From contig JAHJSQ010000028.1 in assembly GCA_018830325.1 (NCBI GenBank), forward strand, positions 1 to 64,000: a DNA stretch of 64,000 nt, in the 5' to 3' direction. The translations under genes were made by a program, and so were the position numbers. The stretch is from Gammaproteobacteria bacterium. GTDB lineage: Bacteria > Pseudomonadota > Gammaproteobacteria > Methylococcales > Methylomonadaceae. Below are positions 18,175-28,500 of the stretch, one piece after another (within the stretch, counting starts at the first letter, position 1; every line of letters begins with the position of its first letter). The notes under the pieces are model-generated. The model was not told the DNA's origin. It saw only the letters and a program-made list of their open reading frames with translations, and searched no databases.

Positions 18175-18407
18175 AGCGCACGGTTATAACCACAGTGAGA
18201 AAGTTGCAATACGCGAAGCAACGGGTAATTTTCAGAGATGGCAGCACTCCGAGCAACACCACAAGCAATGACTTTGGCGCGAACCTCGGCAACCAACTCA
18301 TAAATTGTAAGAATTGCTCCGCCAGCGATAGCATGACGATCTTTTGGGTGCGACGGAAAGACAGAAATTGGCGAAGAGGTGCGACATCAGTGCGCTTTAA
18401 CGCTCTG

Positions 18408-18677
18408 CTAATGTGCGCCGTTTGAGACGTCACCATTGAGCGGTTTGTTAGCAGCTTCAGCTTTCAAGCGCTCAACCAGCCAAACCTTGATGATCGATTG
18501 CCGGGTAACACCGATACGAGCCGCTTCACGGTCCAACGAGTCTACTACCCACGAAGGAAAGTCGACATTTATGCGCTTCTGTTCCTGGTTGACACGACGC
18601 GCCGTGGATAAGTCAAGATCATCAATGATGTCTTTTTTGCCTTGGTCAAATTTCTTATCAAAATCTTTAGCTTTCAT
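18408..18677 (-). CDS. brnA: BrnA-type antitoxin
   Basis: The protein has 89 aa. A flexible N-terminal part (KKFDQGKKDIIDDLDLSTARR) is typical of BrnA and binds the toxin. A C-terminal ribbon-helix-helix follows (RINVDFPSWVVDSLDREAARIGVTRQSIIKVWLVERLK). It represses the brnTA operon in known systems. The ATG overlaps the end of the brnT remnant, the normal toxin-first order. It is intact while its toxin is frameshifted. Confidence 0.85.
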   Translation of the reverse strand: MKAKDFDKKFDQGKKDIIDDLDLSTARRVNQEQKRINVDFPSWVVDSLDREAARIGVTRQSIIKVWLVERLKAEAANKPLNGDVSNGAH

Positions 18678-18911
18678 ATAGTTCTACCTCTCGTTTGCGG
18701 GAGCGCCTTACAGAAATAAGCCGAACTGTTCCGTTTCTATAGGTGACGAAGGCTGACCAGTGTTTCGAACCAATCAGACCTATGACCAGAAAACGAGGTT
18801 CATCATCCGATCTAGCTTGGAGTCCCAGCAGATCAGGGTCTCGCCAGAGGGCCTGGGCATCCAGAAAGTCGATTCCGTGCTTTCCAAATTGGCTTGGCTT
18901 TTATCAATCAC
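18667..18911 (-). pseudogene. brnT: BrnT-type ribonuclease toxin, frameshifted
   Basis: Conceptual translation gives IDKSQANLE, a -1 shift, then KHGIDFLDAQALWRDPDLL, DDEPRFLVIGLIGSKHWSAF and ISVRRSRKREVELYES. These are the BrnT core motifs, including the active-site Arg/His region and the terminal RRSR. The shift sits in a short A-run (GGAAAGCAC for the expected GGAAAAGCAC) near 18885. The usual first residues (EFD/WD) are also missing, close to the 3' end of the eCIS ATPase gene. The toxin is presumed dead. Confidence 0.8.
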
Positions 18912-18932
18912 TTGAGAAGAAGCGAGCAAAAT

Positions 18933-20258
18933 CTAAACAACCTTGCCTTCTTTAATGAATTCGCGTTGGATCGCGGTTTCCAGTCTTTTTAGATCGAGCC
19001 TTGCGCTTTGCGCCGCTATGATTTCAACCGCGCAATAGTGGGTAACATTTAAAATGCTCGCGCCAGACAATTCGTAACGGTTCGCTACCTGCCGCCAATC
19101 GATGTCGATATGAACCTCGAGCTGTTCGGGAATTGTTTTGCGCCAAATTTCGTAGCGCTCATCCGCACCCGGCATTGGAAAGTGAATGATAGCTTGAAAG
19201 CGCCGCACGAACGCCTCGTCGATATTGGCTCGCTGGTTTGAGGCCAGAATCACTAAGCCGTTATAGTTCTCGATGCGCTGCAATAAATAAGCGACTTCTT
19301 GATTGGCGTATTTATCGTGGGCGTCTCGTATGTCGGTGCGCTTGCCGAACAATGCGTCGGCTTCGTCGAAAAATAAGATCCAATCTTTGTTTTCGGCCTT
19401 GTCGAACAGACGCGACAGGTTCTTTTCGGTTTCGCCGATGTATTTCGATACGACGCGCGACAAGTCTATGCGGAACACGTCCTTGCCGGTCTGCTTGCCG
19501 AGCAGTGTCGCGGTCAAGGTTTTGCCGGTGCCGGGCGGTCCGTAGAATAACGCCCGATAGCCCGGCTTGATCTTTTTCTTCATGCCCCAGTCTTGCAGTA
19601 AGGTATCGTTGTATTCGATCCAATGTTCGATTTCGCGTATTTGTTTCAAGGTCGACGGCGGCAATACCAAGTCGTCCCAAGCCATTTCGGTTTCGATATA
19701 TTCGGCCGGAAAGTCGATACTGAAGCGCGGTTTGCTAACCGTGCCGAGCGTCAACCATTCGACGATTTCAGGGTCGAGCACCAAGCGCCCGCTCATGATC
19801 GGCTCGCCTTCGGGAACCGGGTCGAGCCGCAGAATTTTTTGTTTAGCGAACCAATGGTCGTCGTTGAAGATTTTTTGAACTTCGAGACGTTTTTCCAGAT
19901 CGTCCCCGGCCAGAATGAATTGCGCGGTTTCTCCTGTGGGTAAAATGCCTCGGTGATTAGTGCCTTTGACGCCGCCGAATTCGGGGAAATCGCCGCCTTC
20001 GGGGAGAAATTCGGAAATCAATTTGTTGAAGAAATGGGGTTGGAGGTGAGGAACGATAGCGAGTAACAGTATGACAAACTCTTCCAGGCAAGGGTTGTAT
20101 TTTTCTATGAATTCGGTCAGCCATGATTCACTGCTATAAAAACTCAACGACTTTATTTCAATTTCCGAGGGTTTTTTAAGGCGTGAATATAGGCAATCTT
20201 CAATAAAGGATTTTAACCATTTAAGCGCTATTTCAAGGTTTACGATGTCAACGTTCAT
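18933..20258 (-). CDS. eCIS AAA+ ATPase (Afp15/Pvc15-like)
   Basis: The protein has 441 aa. The N-terminal about 170 residues are family-specific. The AAA+ module follows with Walker A GPPGTGKT (about 238-245), Walker B ILFFDEADALFG (about 292), sensor-like LASNQRANID and an arginine-finger region AFVRRFQAIIHFPMP. Afp15/Pvc15 ATPases are needed for assembly of the contractile particle or for loading its cargo. It is the last gene of the eCIS block, set apart from the effector by about 500 bp of tandem repeats, so it may have its own transcript start or depend on read-through. Confidence 0.9.
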   Translation of the reverse strand: MNVDIVNLEIALKWLKSFIEDCLYSRLKKPSEIEIKSLSFYSSESWLTEFIEKYNPCLEEFVILLLAIVPHLQPHFFNKLISEFLPEGGDFPEFGGVKGTNHRGILPTGETAQFILAGDDLEKRLEVQKIFNDDHWFAKQKILRLDPVPEGEPIMSGRLVLDPEIVEWLTLGTVSKPRFSIDFPAEYIETEMAWDDLVLPPSTLKQIREIEHWIEYNDTLLQDWGMKKKIKPGYRALFYGPPGTGKTLTATLLGKQTGKDVFRIDLSRVVSKYIGETEKNLSRLFDKAENKDWILFFDEADALFGKRTDIRDAHDKYANQEVAYLLQRIENYNGLVILASNQRANIDEAFVRRFQAIIHFPMPGADERYEIWRKTIPEQLEVHIDIDWRQVANRYELSGASILNVTHYCAVEIIAAQSARLDLKRLETAIQREFIKEGKVV

Positions 20259-20295
20259 TGAGTCATTTCATTGAATTTTATTGAGGATAAGTACC

Positions 20296-20727
20296 GAAAA
20301 AATGCCGATTTATGTTTATCCTGAGCACCGAATCCCTACTCAGGTCAAATCATATTGGCTTGGTTAACTTCGGTAGGGTTGCCGTGGTACGCACTGCGTA
20401 CCACGGGACTCGTTCCCACGGTCATCCGTGGGAACCAGAAAAAAATGCCGATTTGTGCTTATTCCTAAGCATCGAATCCTTACTCAGGTCAAATCACATT
20501 GGCTTGGTTAACATCGGTAGGGTTTACTGTGGTACGCACAGCGTACCACGGGACTCGTTCCCACGGTCATCCGTGGGAACCAGAAAAAAATGCCGATTTG
20601 TGCTTATTCTTAAGCATCGAATCCTTACTCAGGTCAAATCACATTGGCTTGGTCAACTTCGGTAGGGTTGCCGTGGTACGCACAGCGTACCACGGGACTC
20701 GTTCCCCCGGAGGACCGTGGGAACCAG
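20296..20727. repeat. three tandem 144-bp repeats between effector and ATPase genes
   Basis: The units are 20296-20439, 20440-20583 and 20584-20727, each about 144 bp and highly similar. Each carries two palindromes: GTGGTACGC...GCGTACCAC and GTTCCCACGG...CCGTGGGAAC. The third unit differs in the second palindrome, with both arms changed (CCCCCGGAGGACCG). Unit 1 is the most diverged. The frames that run across the repeats have no protein-like features. Similar short palindromes occur at 4.5, 53.1 and 56.5 kb. Confidence 0.9.
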
Positions 20728-20756
20728 AAAAAATGATCGTCTGCCTAAGCGATTCA

Positions 20757-23700
20757 TCATGCCCCCGTTTTCACCCAAACGATCTTCAAATTTTTTGCAT
20801 CCGGCCGATTTACTAAACTCTCAAGCAATGATTGTTCATCCGGTTTTAAGTCTCTAGGACAAATTATTGTGTATTCGATTTCCGGCCCTGGTCCATATTT
20901 GCTTATTAAAGTTTCGATCGTATTGGGAATTTGAGCAAGCTTATGTCTTACCGGTCCTCCGGTTTCGCCGCTAGTATCGGTCAGGTCGCGAATAGTAGTC
21001 ACTTCAACCGCGAACACATGCGAAATTTTCCCTTTGCCTCCCGGTTGTTTGATTTCAACACGGCCTTCCGGACGCGGCCGCCGGCTTCCGACACGAAACG
21101 CTTTTTGAGTCTTGAATCTCGCCTTATACTGCGCGGATTCTAATTTTGGATCGCTAGTCGTAATGGGAACTCCGGTTCTTTCTTCCCATTCGGGAATCAA
21201 CTCGCCCAAAACTACATTTTGCATGGCGCCTCGTTCATATTCCGCCCAATCGTGTTCTGCCGGCGCCAATCTTTCCTGAACATCTTTTGAAACACCTTTT
21301 GATGTGACTTTTACCGAAGCCACTAACGGTCCGGAAGACTTCGGTTTCGAAACTTTTCTTGAATTAAGCTTTGGATTAATCTCCCCGCCCACATAACTGG
21401 TTTCCGAGTCTTGGTTTTCCGACGCCTTGACGAGTGTTAGTGAGGTCAACTTGTATTTCTTTTTGATAGAAAGCAGTTTTTTATCCAACCGCTTAGTACT
21501 AATTTTTGGGTTATCGAGTAGAATTTCCGACTCTCGAATAGCCGACTCCAAATCTCGTTTTTTCTCATTTTCAGTACGCTTGTCATCCTTTTTCCCAAAT
21601 AGTTTTGAAAACAAAGCTTTCGCCCTACCTACAATCCAGCCAATCAACTTATCCAACGCCTTATCAATCGGCACGCGAACTTTATTGATCACTCCCATGA
21701 CTTTATCGGCAACTTTACCAAAACCTGCGAAGCCGGCGAGAAAGCTGATGGCCAGAGACAACATGCCGGCTAGTACCGATTCGACGCGTTTGGCCGCCGC
21801 ACCGATGTTGCCGGCGGCGATTTGAACGATCGAACCGACGAATGCGGCGCCGACCTGGGCGATTTTCGACAATTTCTGCACGACGACCATCACTAGATCG
21901 TAAATGGACAAAATAGCCGAAATGAAACCGGCACCCGGTATAAACATTGAAACAATCTTGGGAACTGCCTTTTTGACGACCATGTCGACAACCATGCTGA
22001 TAATTCCTCCGACCACGGTGTCCTTGAGGTCCGAAAGCTGATCCTTGATTTTATCCCATGCGGCAGCGGGTCCTTGCGTGACCAATGTTTTGACGATGTC
22101 GAAACCGGTTTCGAGCGCCTGAACGGTTTTTTCGCCCAGCACTTTGACTAACTTGACGCGCATATTTTGCCAGGTCAATCCCAACACCGAAAACACGAAC
22201 TTCGCAATCTCGCCCAATGCAAACGAAGCAGGAATATAAACACCCGGCAATGAACCGGTTAGCCATTCGAATAACCCTTTTTTGAGATGTCCTAGAAAAT
22301 TGCCGGCGAATTTTTGGAAACCCAACTTACCGGCCGCCGCCAAATTACTGACGAAAGGTAAAGGATTTTTTAGAATCGCTTTCAATGCGCCGCCGGTACG
22401 CTTAACTATACCCATTACGCCGGGTTTAACGGTGTCAAAAATAATCTCTAGAAGATTCCAAACGGCGGTGCCCGCCCAACCGATGAACTGGCCCGCGAAC
22501 GAACCGAAGACCTTGGCCAGTTTACCGAACGCGAGCGGAATCAGAATAATATCCTTGATTTCCAATGCCTTGAACGCGGCAATAAATAGCCCCGGAATTT
22601 GTGCGGCAAAAGTTTTGACAGTTTGCATCGACTTTTTGAACCAAGCCATGCAGCGCGCTACCGCATTCGCTTCCTGAATTTTGGCCCAGACATCGCCCTG
22701 ATTGATCAAGTTCATGAATCCGCCAATCAACGCCTCGGCATCGTCCGGAGACTTGTCTCCGGTGATCGGATCTTTACCGAGTACCGAGCACAACAACGGA
22801 TAAGCATTCGTTTGGCTGCGAGCGAACTCTGCGATCGGTTTGAGAATTGCATCCTTGATTAAGTTGGCAATTCCGCCAACGAGACCGGCGGCAAAAGATT
22901 TCACTCTGTTTATCGGTCCGGTTATGAGGCGTTTGCCCTGCTCCCAAACAGCATCCAGATTTTTGATATCGGTAATCGATCGCTCTTTGATAAATTGTTT
23001 AACGCTTTCCCAAATACCGCTCCCCATTTCCTTGAGTGCATCGAACTGTTGGTAAACCCAGTCGCTGATTTTCGAAAAGATTCCATGATTTTCCAAAGCC
23101 TGATTGATAACCGGGCCGATTCCGGGCAGCAGACTGATGACTCCCCTCATGATGTTTCCCGGACTGCGATCGACAGCCGCACCGGTCACCGGGTTCATGC
23201 CAATCACGACGGTCAACATCGGAAAGCCCGGAATCAAGGCTGCCTTTCTTGCAATGAAATCCCTCGGATCAGGCAAGAAGCCACGCTGAAGAACAGGCGG
23301 AGTCGCGGTCGTCGTCACTTGCGGACTGCGCTGCACGGCGGCGCCCTGTTGTATCGTATGGGTAAGCTCGTGTGCGAGCAGTTGCTTGCCTTCGCCGGTA
23401 CCGGGCCGGTATTGGTCGTGGGAAAAGAATATGTGATTGCGGAAGGTGAATGCCTTAGCGCTCAATTGATTGCTTAAGCCCCCGGATTCAGCATCTCGAT
23501 GAATCCGGACATTGCTGAAATCGGCGCCGAAGCGCGGCTCCATGAAGCCTCGAACATCGCCGGATAAGGCCTCGCCGCCGGTGGTTTTATTATGAATCGC
23601 CGATTGGACCTGACTACTGACGCCTGGCGCGCCGTCGCCTTTGCGCTGTAATGGTTCTTCTTCTTTTTTCTGGATCTCTTCATCGGGTAATTCGGCTTTC

Positions 23701-24167
23701 TGCAGTTCTTCGGGAGGTTTAGCCCTTTGTAAAGGCTCTTCCTCCTGTTTCTGCAACTTATCTTCAGGAGCTTCGGTCTTTTGCAGTTTTTCGTCTTCCT
23801 GCTTTTGTATCGCTCGCTCGGGCTCTTCGGTTTTTTGCAGCGGTTCTTCCTCTTGTTTTTGGACTTTTTCTTCTGGAAGCTCGGCTTTTTGTAGTGGCTC
23901 TTCTTGTTTCTGAACTTTTTCCTCCGGTAATTCCGCCTTTTGCATTCTCTCTTCCGGCGCCGGCATCTTCATGACCTTATCGGCCATGTTATCGGCCTCA
24001 TTTTCGAATTTGTCACCGGGCTTGTTGGCCGTCATTTTCAATTGCACGGCCGGCGCCTTCGGTTCATTCGCGGCCGCAAAAAATCCGCTCGAACCGGCCT
24101 TGGCAAAAAAAGCTTGATTGGCCGGTTTCGAAACAGTGCCGGATGATTTTTTTACACCGGTTTTCAT
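20757..24167 (-). CDS. eCIS effector with DUF4157 metallopeptidase-like domain and C-terminal candidate toxin domain
   Basis: The protein has 1136 aa from the ATG at 24167, which overlaps the upstream stop (ATGA) and has GGAG before it. Residues about 1-75 are low complexity. About 76-175 are seven or so Q-K-x-E repeats (EPLQKTEEPE type). About 190-280 are DUF4157, with the HELTH zinc motif at 266-270 and AHELTHTIQQG. About 290-860 are long amphipathic and glycine/alanine-rich helices with membrane-like stretches. About 985-1136 form a distinct soluble end with RPEGRVEIK and HVFAVEVTT. DUF4157 marks eCIS cargo, so this is the likely injected effector. The C-terminal activity is unknown, and a nuclease fold is only a guess. 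Confidence 0.85.
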   Translation of the reverse strand: MKTGVKKSSGTVSKPANQAFFAKAGSSGFFAAANEPKAPAVQLKMTANKPGDKFENEADNMADKVMKMPAPEERMQKAELPEEKVQKQEEPLQKAELPEEKVQKQEEEPLQKTEEPERAIQKQEDEKLQKTEAPEDKLQKQEEEPLQRAKPPEELQKAELPDEEIQKKEEEPLQRKGDGAPGVSSQVQSAIHNKTTGGEALSGDVRGFMEPRFGADFSNVRIHRDAESGGLSNQLSAKAFTFRNHIFFSHDQYRPGTGEGKQLLAHELTHTIQQGAAVQRSPQVTTTATPPVLQRGFLPDPRDFIARKAALIPGFPMLTVVIGMNPVTGAAVDRSPGNIMRGVISLLPGIGPVINQALENHGIFSKISDWVYQQFDALKEMGSGIWESVKQFIKERSITDIKNLDAVWEQGKRLITGPINRVKSFAAGLVGGIANLIKDAILKPIAEFARSQTNAYPLLCSVLGKDPITGDKSPDDAEALIGGFMNLINQGDVWAKIQEANAVARCMAWFKKSMQTVKTFAAQIPGLFIAAFKALEIKDIILIPLAFGKLAKVFGSFAGQFIGWAGTAVWNLLEIIFDTVKPGVMGIVKRTGGALKAILKNPLPFVSNLAAAGKLGFQKFAGNFLGHLKKGLFEWLTGSLPGVYIPASFALGEIAKFVFSVLGLTWQNMRVKLVKVLGEKTVQALETGFDIVKTLVTQGPAAAWDKIKDQLSDLKDTVVGGIISMVVDMVVKKAVPKIVSMFIPGAGFISAILSIYDLVMVVVQKLSKIAQVGAAFVGSIVQIAAGNIGAAAKRVESVLAGMLSLAISFLAGFAGFGKVADKVMGVINKVRVPIDKALDKLIGWIVGRAKALFSKLFGKKDDKRTENEKKRDLESAIRESEILLDNPKISTKRLDKKLLSIKKKYKLTSLTLVKASENQDSETSYVGGEINPKLNSRKVSKPKSSGPLVASVKVTSKGVSKDVQERLAPAEHDWAEYERGAMQNVVLGELIPEWEERTGVPITTSDPKLESAQYKARFKTQKAFRVGSRRPRPEGRVEIKQPGGKGKISHVFAVEVTTIRDLTDTSGETGGPVRHKLAQIPNTIETLISKYGPGPEIEYTIICPRDLKPDEQSLLESLVNRPDAKNLKIVWVKTGA

Positions 24168-25588
24168 AGGCTCCACTCCACCCAAAGCAGGTTTTGCATC
24201 CACGGCAACTTAATCGTTGCAATGTTCCAAGGCAGGCTATCCAGTAAAATGTCGCAACTCCGATATTCGACATGCAGTTGCCAGTCACCATCGCCACGCC
24301 GCATAAGTTTTCCGGGCCTCAGAATAAATGTTCCTCGTAAACTGTCGATCGAGGTATTTCGTAATACGTCCCAATGTTTCACCACGGCAGTCAATAATTC
24401 ATCAGCTTCGCTTCGTTCTTCGTGACGCAGTTCCGTTAGCGTTTCGACCGGCACCGGCAAGTCGATATTGCATAGCACTTTTGGCAATACCAAGTCGTAT
24501 TCGTGTGCCGTCGGTTCTCCGGTTGCCAGATAATGCAAAAGCGCTAAGGCCCTGCCGGTTTTAACGATTTTATAGTCTTGCAAACAAGCCGATACGGTAA
24601 ACAATTGCGTCAAAAATGGATGCAGCAGCACCAGGCCGGCATTATCGACATAGACGCCTTCGTTGATATCCGGATCGTCGAAGGGATACGAAGAATGCGC
24701 TAGTTGCTCGTCTTCCTGCCGATGTGTCGCTGCTGTTGGAGACTGTGACGCCGAATCGCTTCGCCGAGAGTCTTGATGTTGCCGCTTTACTTCGAAATGT
24801 CGATCCGGCGCGTAGTTTGCGTCGTATCGGTCTTTAACAATTGCGCCCATATCGTCCAGCATCGTTTGGCTAACGGCTTGACCCGATGACAATATGACCA
24901 ACAGATTCTGCACAACCGTTCTTAAGCGGTCGTCTTCGGCAGTCTCGGGCGGTACGGAATTCGTTAAGCCTTGCCGTATTTTCTCGAAAACGACAGCGGT
25001 TTCCGGAAAATAGCGAACTAACAAGCGGGCAACAAAACTCGTCGAAAACTGCCGAAGCAAACGGACTCTAGCTGCATCGTTCTGTAAAACTCCGATCAGC
25101 GCCTTGCTGAAATCCCTTTCACCCAAGGCGGACTCGTTATTACGCCAATTTTCGGTCAAAACCTGTTCCAAATTTCGCCCGTCCGGCAAACGGAACGACC
25201 AAGGCAAGCGGCCTGTCCTCAAAAAAAACAACATCGCTTCGTTTATGGTTTGTTGTCTCGATAGCCGATAATTTGCCCCGGCGATGAGCGCCCGAGAATC
25301 GTCGACATTCGAAGCGCTAACATCGGCTAAGGCTCGTTCCAGATTGGCAGCGATTCTTTTCGGTAACTCATATTCCAGTTGCGCCAATTCGACACTTCCG
25401 ACATCGATCGACAAGCGGTCGAGATACAGATAATCGTTCGGCGACGAACAACGCTCCAAAACATTGTCGATGGTTCGAACGATTTGGTCGTGAGTCAAGC
25501 AAGTCAATAGGCGTTGTAATTCGACGCCGTCCGACTCGGAGCCGGTCGTTTCGGCATCGAGCGCATAGCATCGAATCACAGCGTTCAT
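24164..25588 (-). CDS. eCIS tape-measure protein (CIS_TMP type)
   Basis: The protein has 474 aa. The N terminus has the CIS_TMP signature (LYLDRLSIDVGSVELAQLEYELPKRIAANLERAL). A helical segment and the conserved NAGLVLLHPFLTQLF motif (about 305-320) follow. The C terminus ends LPWNIATIKLPWMQNLLWVEW, as in family members. Tape-measure proteins run inside the tube during assembly and set its length. It overlaps the effector gene by 4 bp and the upstream gene by 4 bp, so the three are likely translated in step. Confidence 0.85.
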   Translation of the reverse strand: MNAVIRCYALDAETTGSESDGVELQRLLTCLTHDQIVRTIDNVLERCSSPNDYLYLDRLSIDVGSVELAQLEYELPKRIAANLERALADVSASNVDDSRALIAGANYRLSRQQTINEAMLFFLRTGRLPWSFRLPDGRNLEQVLTENWRNNESALGERDFSKALIGVLQNDAARVRLLRQFSTSFVARLLVRYFPETAVVFEKIRQGLTNSVPPETAEDDRLRTVVQNLLVILSSGQAVSQTMLDDMGAIVKDRYDANYAPDRHFEVKRQHQDSRRSDSASQSPTAATHRQEDEQLAHSSYPFDDPDINEGVYVDNAGLVLLHPFLTQLFTVSACLQDYKIVKTGRALALLHYLATGEPTAHEYDLVLPKVLCNIDLPVPVETLTELRHEERSEADELLTAVVKHWDVLRNTSIDSLRGTFILRPGKLMRRGDGDWQLHVEYRSCDILLDSLPWNIATIKLPWMQNLLWVEWSL

Positions 25589-28500
25589 CTACGTATTTCG
25601 GATAGGGCTCGTTCGGCAACGTAATGGCAGCCGTTCGCCGTGATTATCGTGAGCCTTACGCTAGGCCCTGGCTTCTCGAATTCAACCTCGACTTTCTCAC
25701 CGGCATACACCGGTTCGGACGTTCGAGCAGACGGAAAATCCCATATCCAGGCAACGATTGGAATCGATGCACTACCTTCGATGCCTCCCGAAAAGCTCAT
25801 TCGGTTAGTTCCGACCGACTCGAATGCAATCGTGGGTCGGATGTCAGGACCGTCGCAAGGTCTTCTGAATTCGCCGTCGGCGCAGCGGTTGCGTTCACTG
25901 CAGTCGAAGGCCGGAATCCGGGTTTCCGTATTTCGTCTGCGGTCTCTTATAATCACACCGTTGAATGTGTTGCCATCAGCCAACGGCTCATTGCTATAGC
26001 GTACGCTGACATCGAAGACCGGTGCCGGTTGCGCATAGTTCATGCTCCATTCCAAGCTGAAGCGTTCGCAAACAAAATGCTCGATTCGCAATACCGCGAA
26101 CGGTTCCTTCTCGTCCGGCTCGTATCCGATTATCACGCGCCCTCTTCCCGCCTCGCCGAATGCTTGGACCAACACCTCTTCGATCGACGCGCTAAGTAGT
26201 TTGACTGCGCCGCCTATCGTATTCTCGAAAGATTGATTCAAATTAGCCGCAGTGACATCCGCAAAGACTTTTTCCGCGACTATCTCGAAATCTTGATCAT
26301 TGAAGCGGAAACGAATCAGGTTGCCGCTTAGTCGAACCACCTCATAAGACGTTTCTGGGCCAGGCGCTTGCAGCCATAAACGATAAGCGCAACGCCGCGA
26401 CAAACCTTCGCACGGTAAATCGCATTCCGCTTCGCAAACGAAGAACAATTCGGTTCTGACGCTGCATTGATTATGGTCCACGACCTCGATCGGAAGCACT
26501 TGACCGCTCGCTGTCGGCGGCGAAACGAACACATTGGCGCTTAACAATTCGCCGTTTACCGAATACGGAGGCGTGCCGCCGGTAATCTGCACAGTCGCGA
26601 TATAGGCATCCGCATCGGTGCATCGATATTCCGGTTCGAGCAAACGCAAAGGCTCGACGATCACGATTTCGCGCACGATCGATTCGCTATCGTCGGCATC
26701 GATGATTCGAATGCGATGAACGCCCGCGTTCAATATTAGCGGCTCATCGGTCAAAGGCACATAGGCTTGATCGTTCAACTGCAATCGATAAGGCGCTTTG
26801 CCGCTCAGCGGTATCACGAAAACTTCCGCTTGATGGTTAGGATTCGTGCAGCCCATTTCGATATCGAAGGTCGGCGGCGATTTCGGCAAGACGAATTGAA
26901 TCGGCGCGCAGTCCGAACAGCACAAATAAGGCAAATAAAAATCGGCAATGACCGAACCGTCCGATAATTGCCCGACAACCGCATCCAACAGCTTACTCCA
27001 GGGCGACGGCACAGCTATTTCAGGGCGAAACGGTCTTCCGGTGACGGTTTCTAGTAGCCATTGCAAATCGTTATCGACAGCCAACGCGGGATTGCTTCTC
27101 AGCCTTTCGACAGCATCTAAAGCTCTCCTATTCGCTACGGACGACGGCGTGCGTTCAATGTTTGAGGTAACGGCGGCCATATTATTCACTGCCGATACCG
27201 CAGGTTTCGCGTCGGTTTTGGACGTCTCGTGATAGACCAATACGAACGTGCCGCCGATGGGCACGCCGGCTTTATGGCGAATACCCGGGTGTTGTTGTAA
27301 AAAATGGCTCAAAAAGCGTTTTTTCTTAATTTCGTGAATACGCCGCAGCAACTCTTCTTCTATCAATTCCAATGCTTCGAGCTTGCATTGATCGAGCATC
27401 GACTTCAAGACAAGAGAAAGAGTATTCCAATCGAGTTCGCCCGCGCTTTCATCGCCTTTCCGCTGTTTTTCGATTTCGACCGTCCATTGTTTAAGACCCG
27501 CCGTGTTTTTGTGCAATGACGACCAGTCGATTTCGATGAGATCGTCAACCAATAGTTGATCGAATTTGTAGAGATAACCCACCGACCGAATCGCGGCATT
27601 CATCAAAGGGGGTTCGCCAATATCGACCAAATCGCATACATCCCGTCCCTGATATTTTTCGGCGAATAAGGCGCCCAAGGTACCGGGCTGCCGATCGAGC
27701 ATCGCTATGCGGCTTTCGGCGGCGAGAGCTTGCCGGCCGATGTCTTTGTTCAACAAGGCCGAAAGCGCCTTAGAAGATGCACAAGAAATTTCCCGCTTGT
27801 AGGCTCGGTAGAGCGTCAGTAAATCCTCGAAATAACAGGCATGCTCTTTAAGATCGACGCTTCCGGATTCTTCGAACGCTCCGGTACGCAATGCCATGAT
27901 TTGTATCGGCAATCGGTAACGCTCTTTTTGCAGCAGTAGATTTTCCAGTACATCCTGATAGGGCTTGCCTAAGTGTCCTTCGATGCGCAAAAAATTGTAA
28001 GGCTCAAGATCGAAACGCAGCGGATCGAGCACGAACGCTTGCGAAGCATATTCAAAGGCGCGGTAGCTAAGATTTTGTGCGGCCCGACCGCGCCGGGTCA
28101 AAACCGGATTCCATAAGCGATACAACGGCGGATTGCCGTTTTGCAAATAATAGTAAGGAATCGCCTTCTCCGACAATGCGACGGAGCCCAAACGGCTAGG
28201 CGTTATCTTGATCTGCTGCGTTGCATCGTTCGTTAATGGCGGCTTATTCGAAAAGCGCTCGACCATCTCGACCAAACGCGCGAACAACTGTTGTAGCGTA
28301 CGGGTTTGCTCTGTACAGGCGCCGACCGCAGGAGACGGCAAAAAACGATGCCGGTAATGGCCGGGCTCGGCGACGGCTTCGGGAAACAATAAACCCACCA
28401 TTAAATGCCGTGGAAACAATTCTGCCGGCGGGCCGCATAAACAAATCAACTCAGCCGCTTGCCAGCGAAATTCGTCGTAAGCGGCCAGTAAGTCGTCGAA

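Noticed and set aside
18080..18436. 118-codon frame between brnA and phzF
   Set aside because: It overlaps brnA and runs through the attC-like site. The peptide has no family features. The DNA looks like cassette tail sequence.
20296..20727. CRISPR array
   Set aside because: Only three 144-bp units in direct tandem, no unique spacers, no cas genes.
20312..20816. Open frames of 105-117 codons across the tandem repeats
   Set aside because: They only follow the repeat period and show repeated low-quality peptide with no domain.
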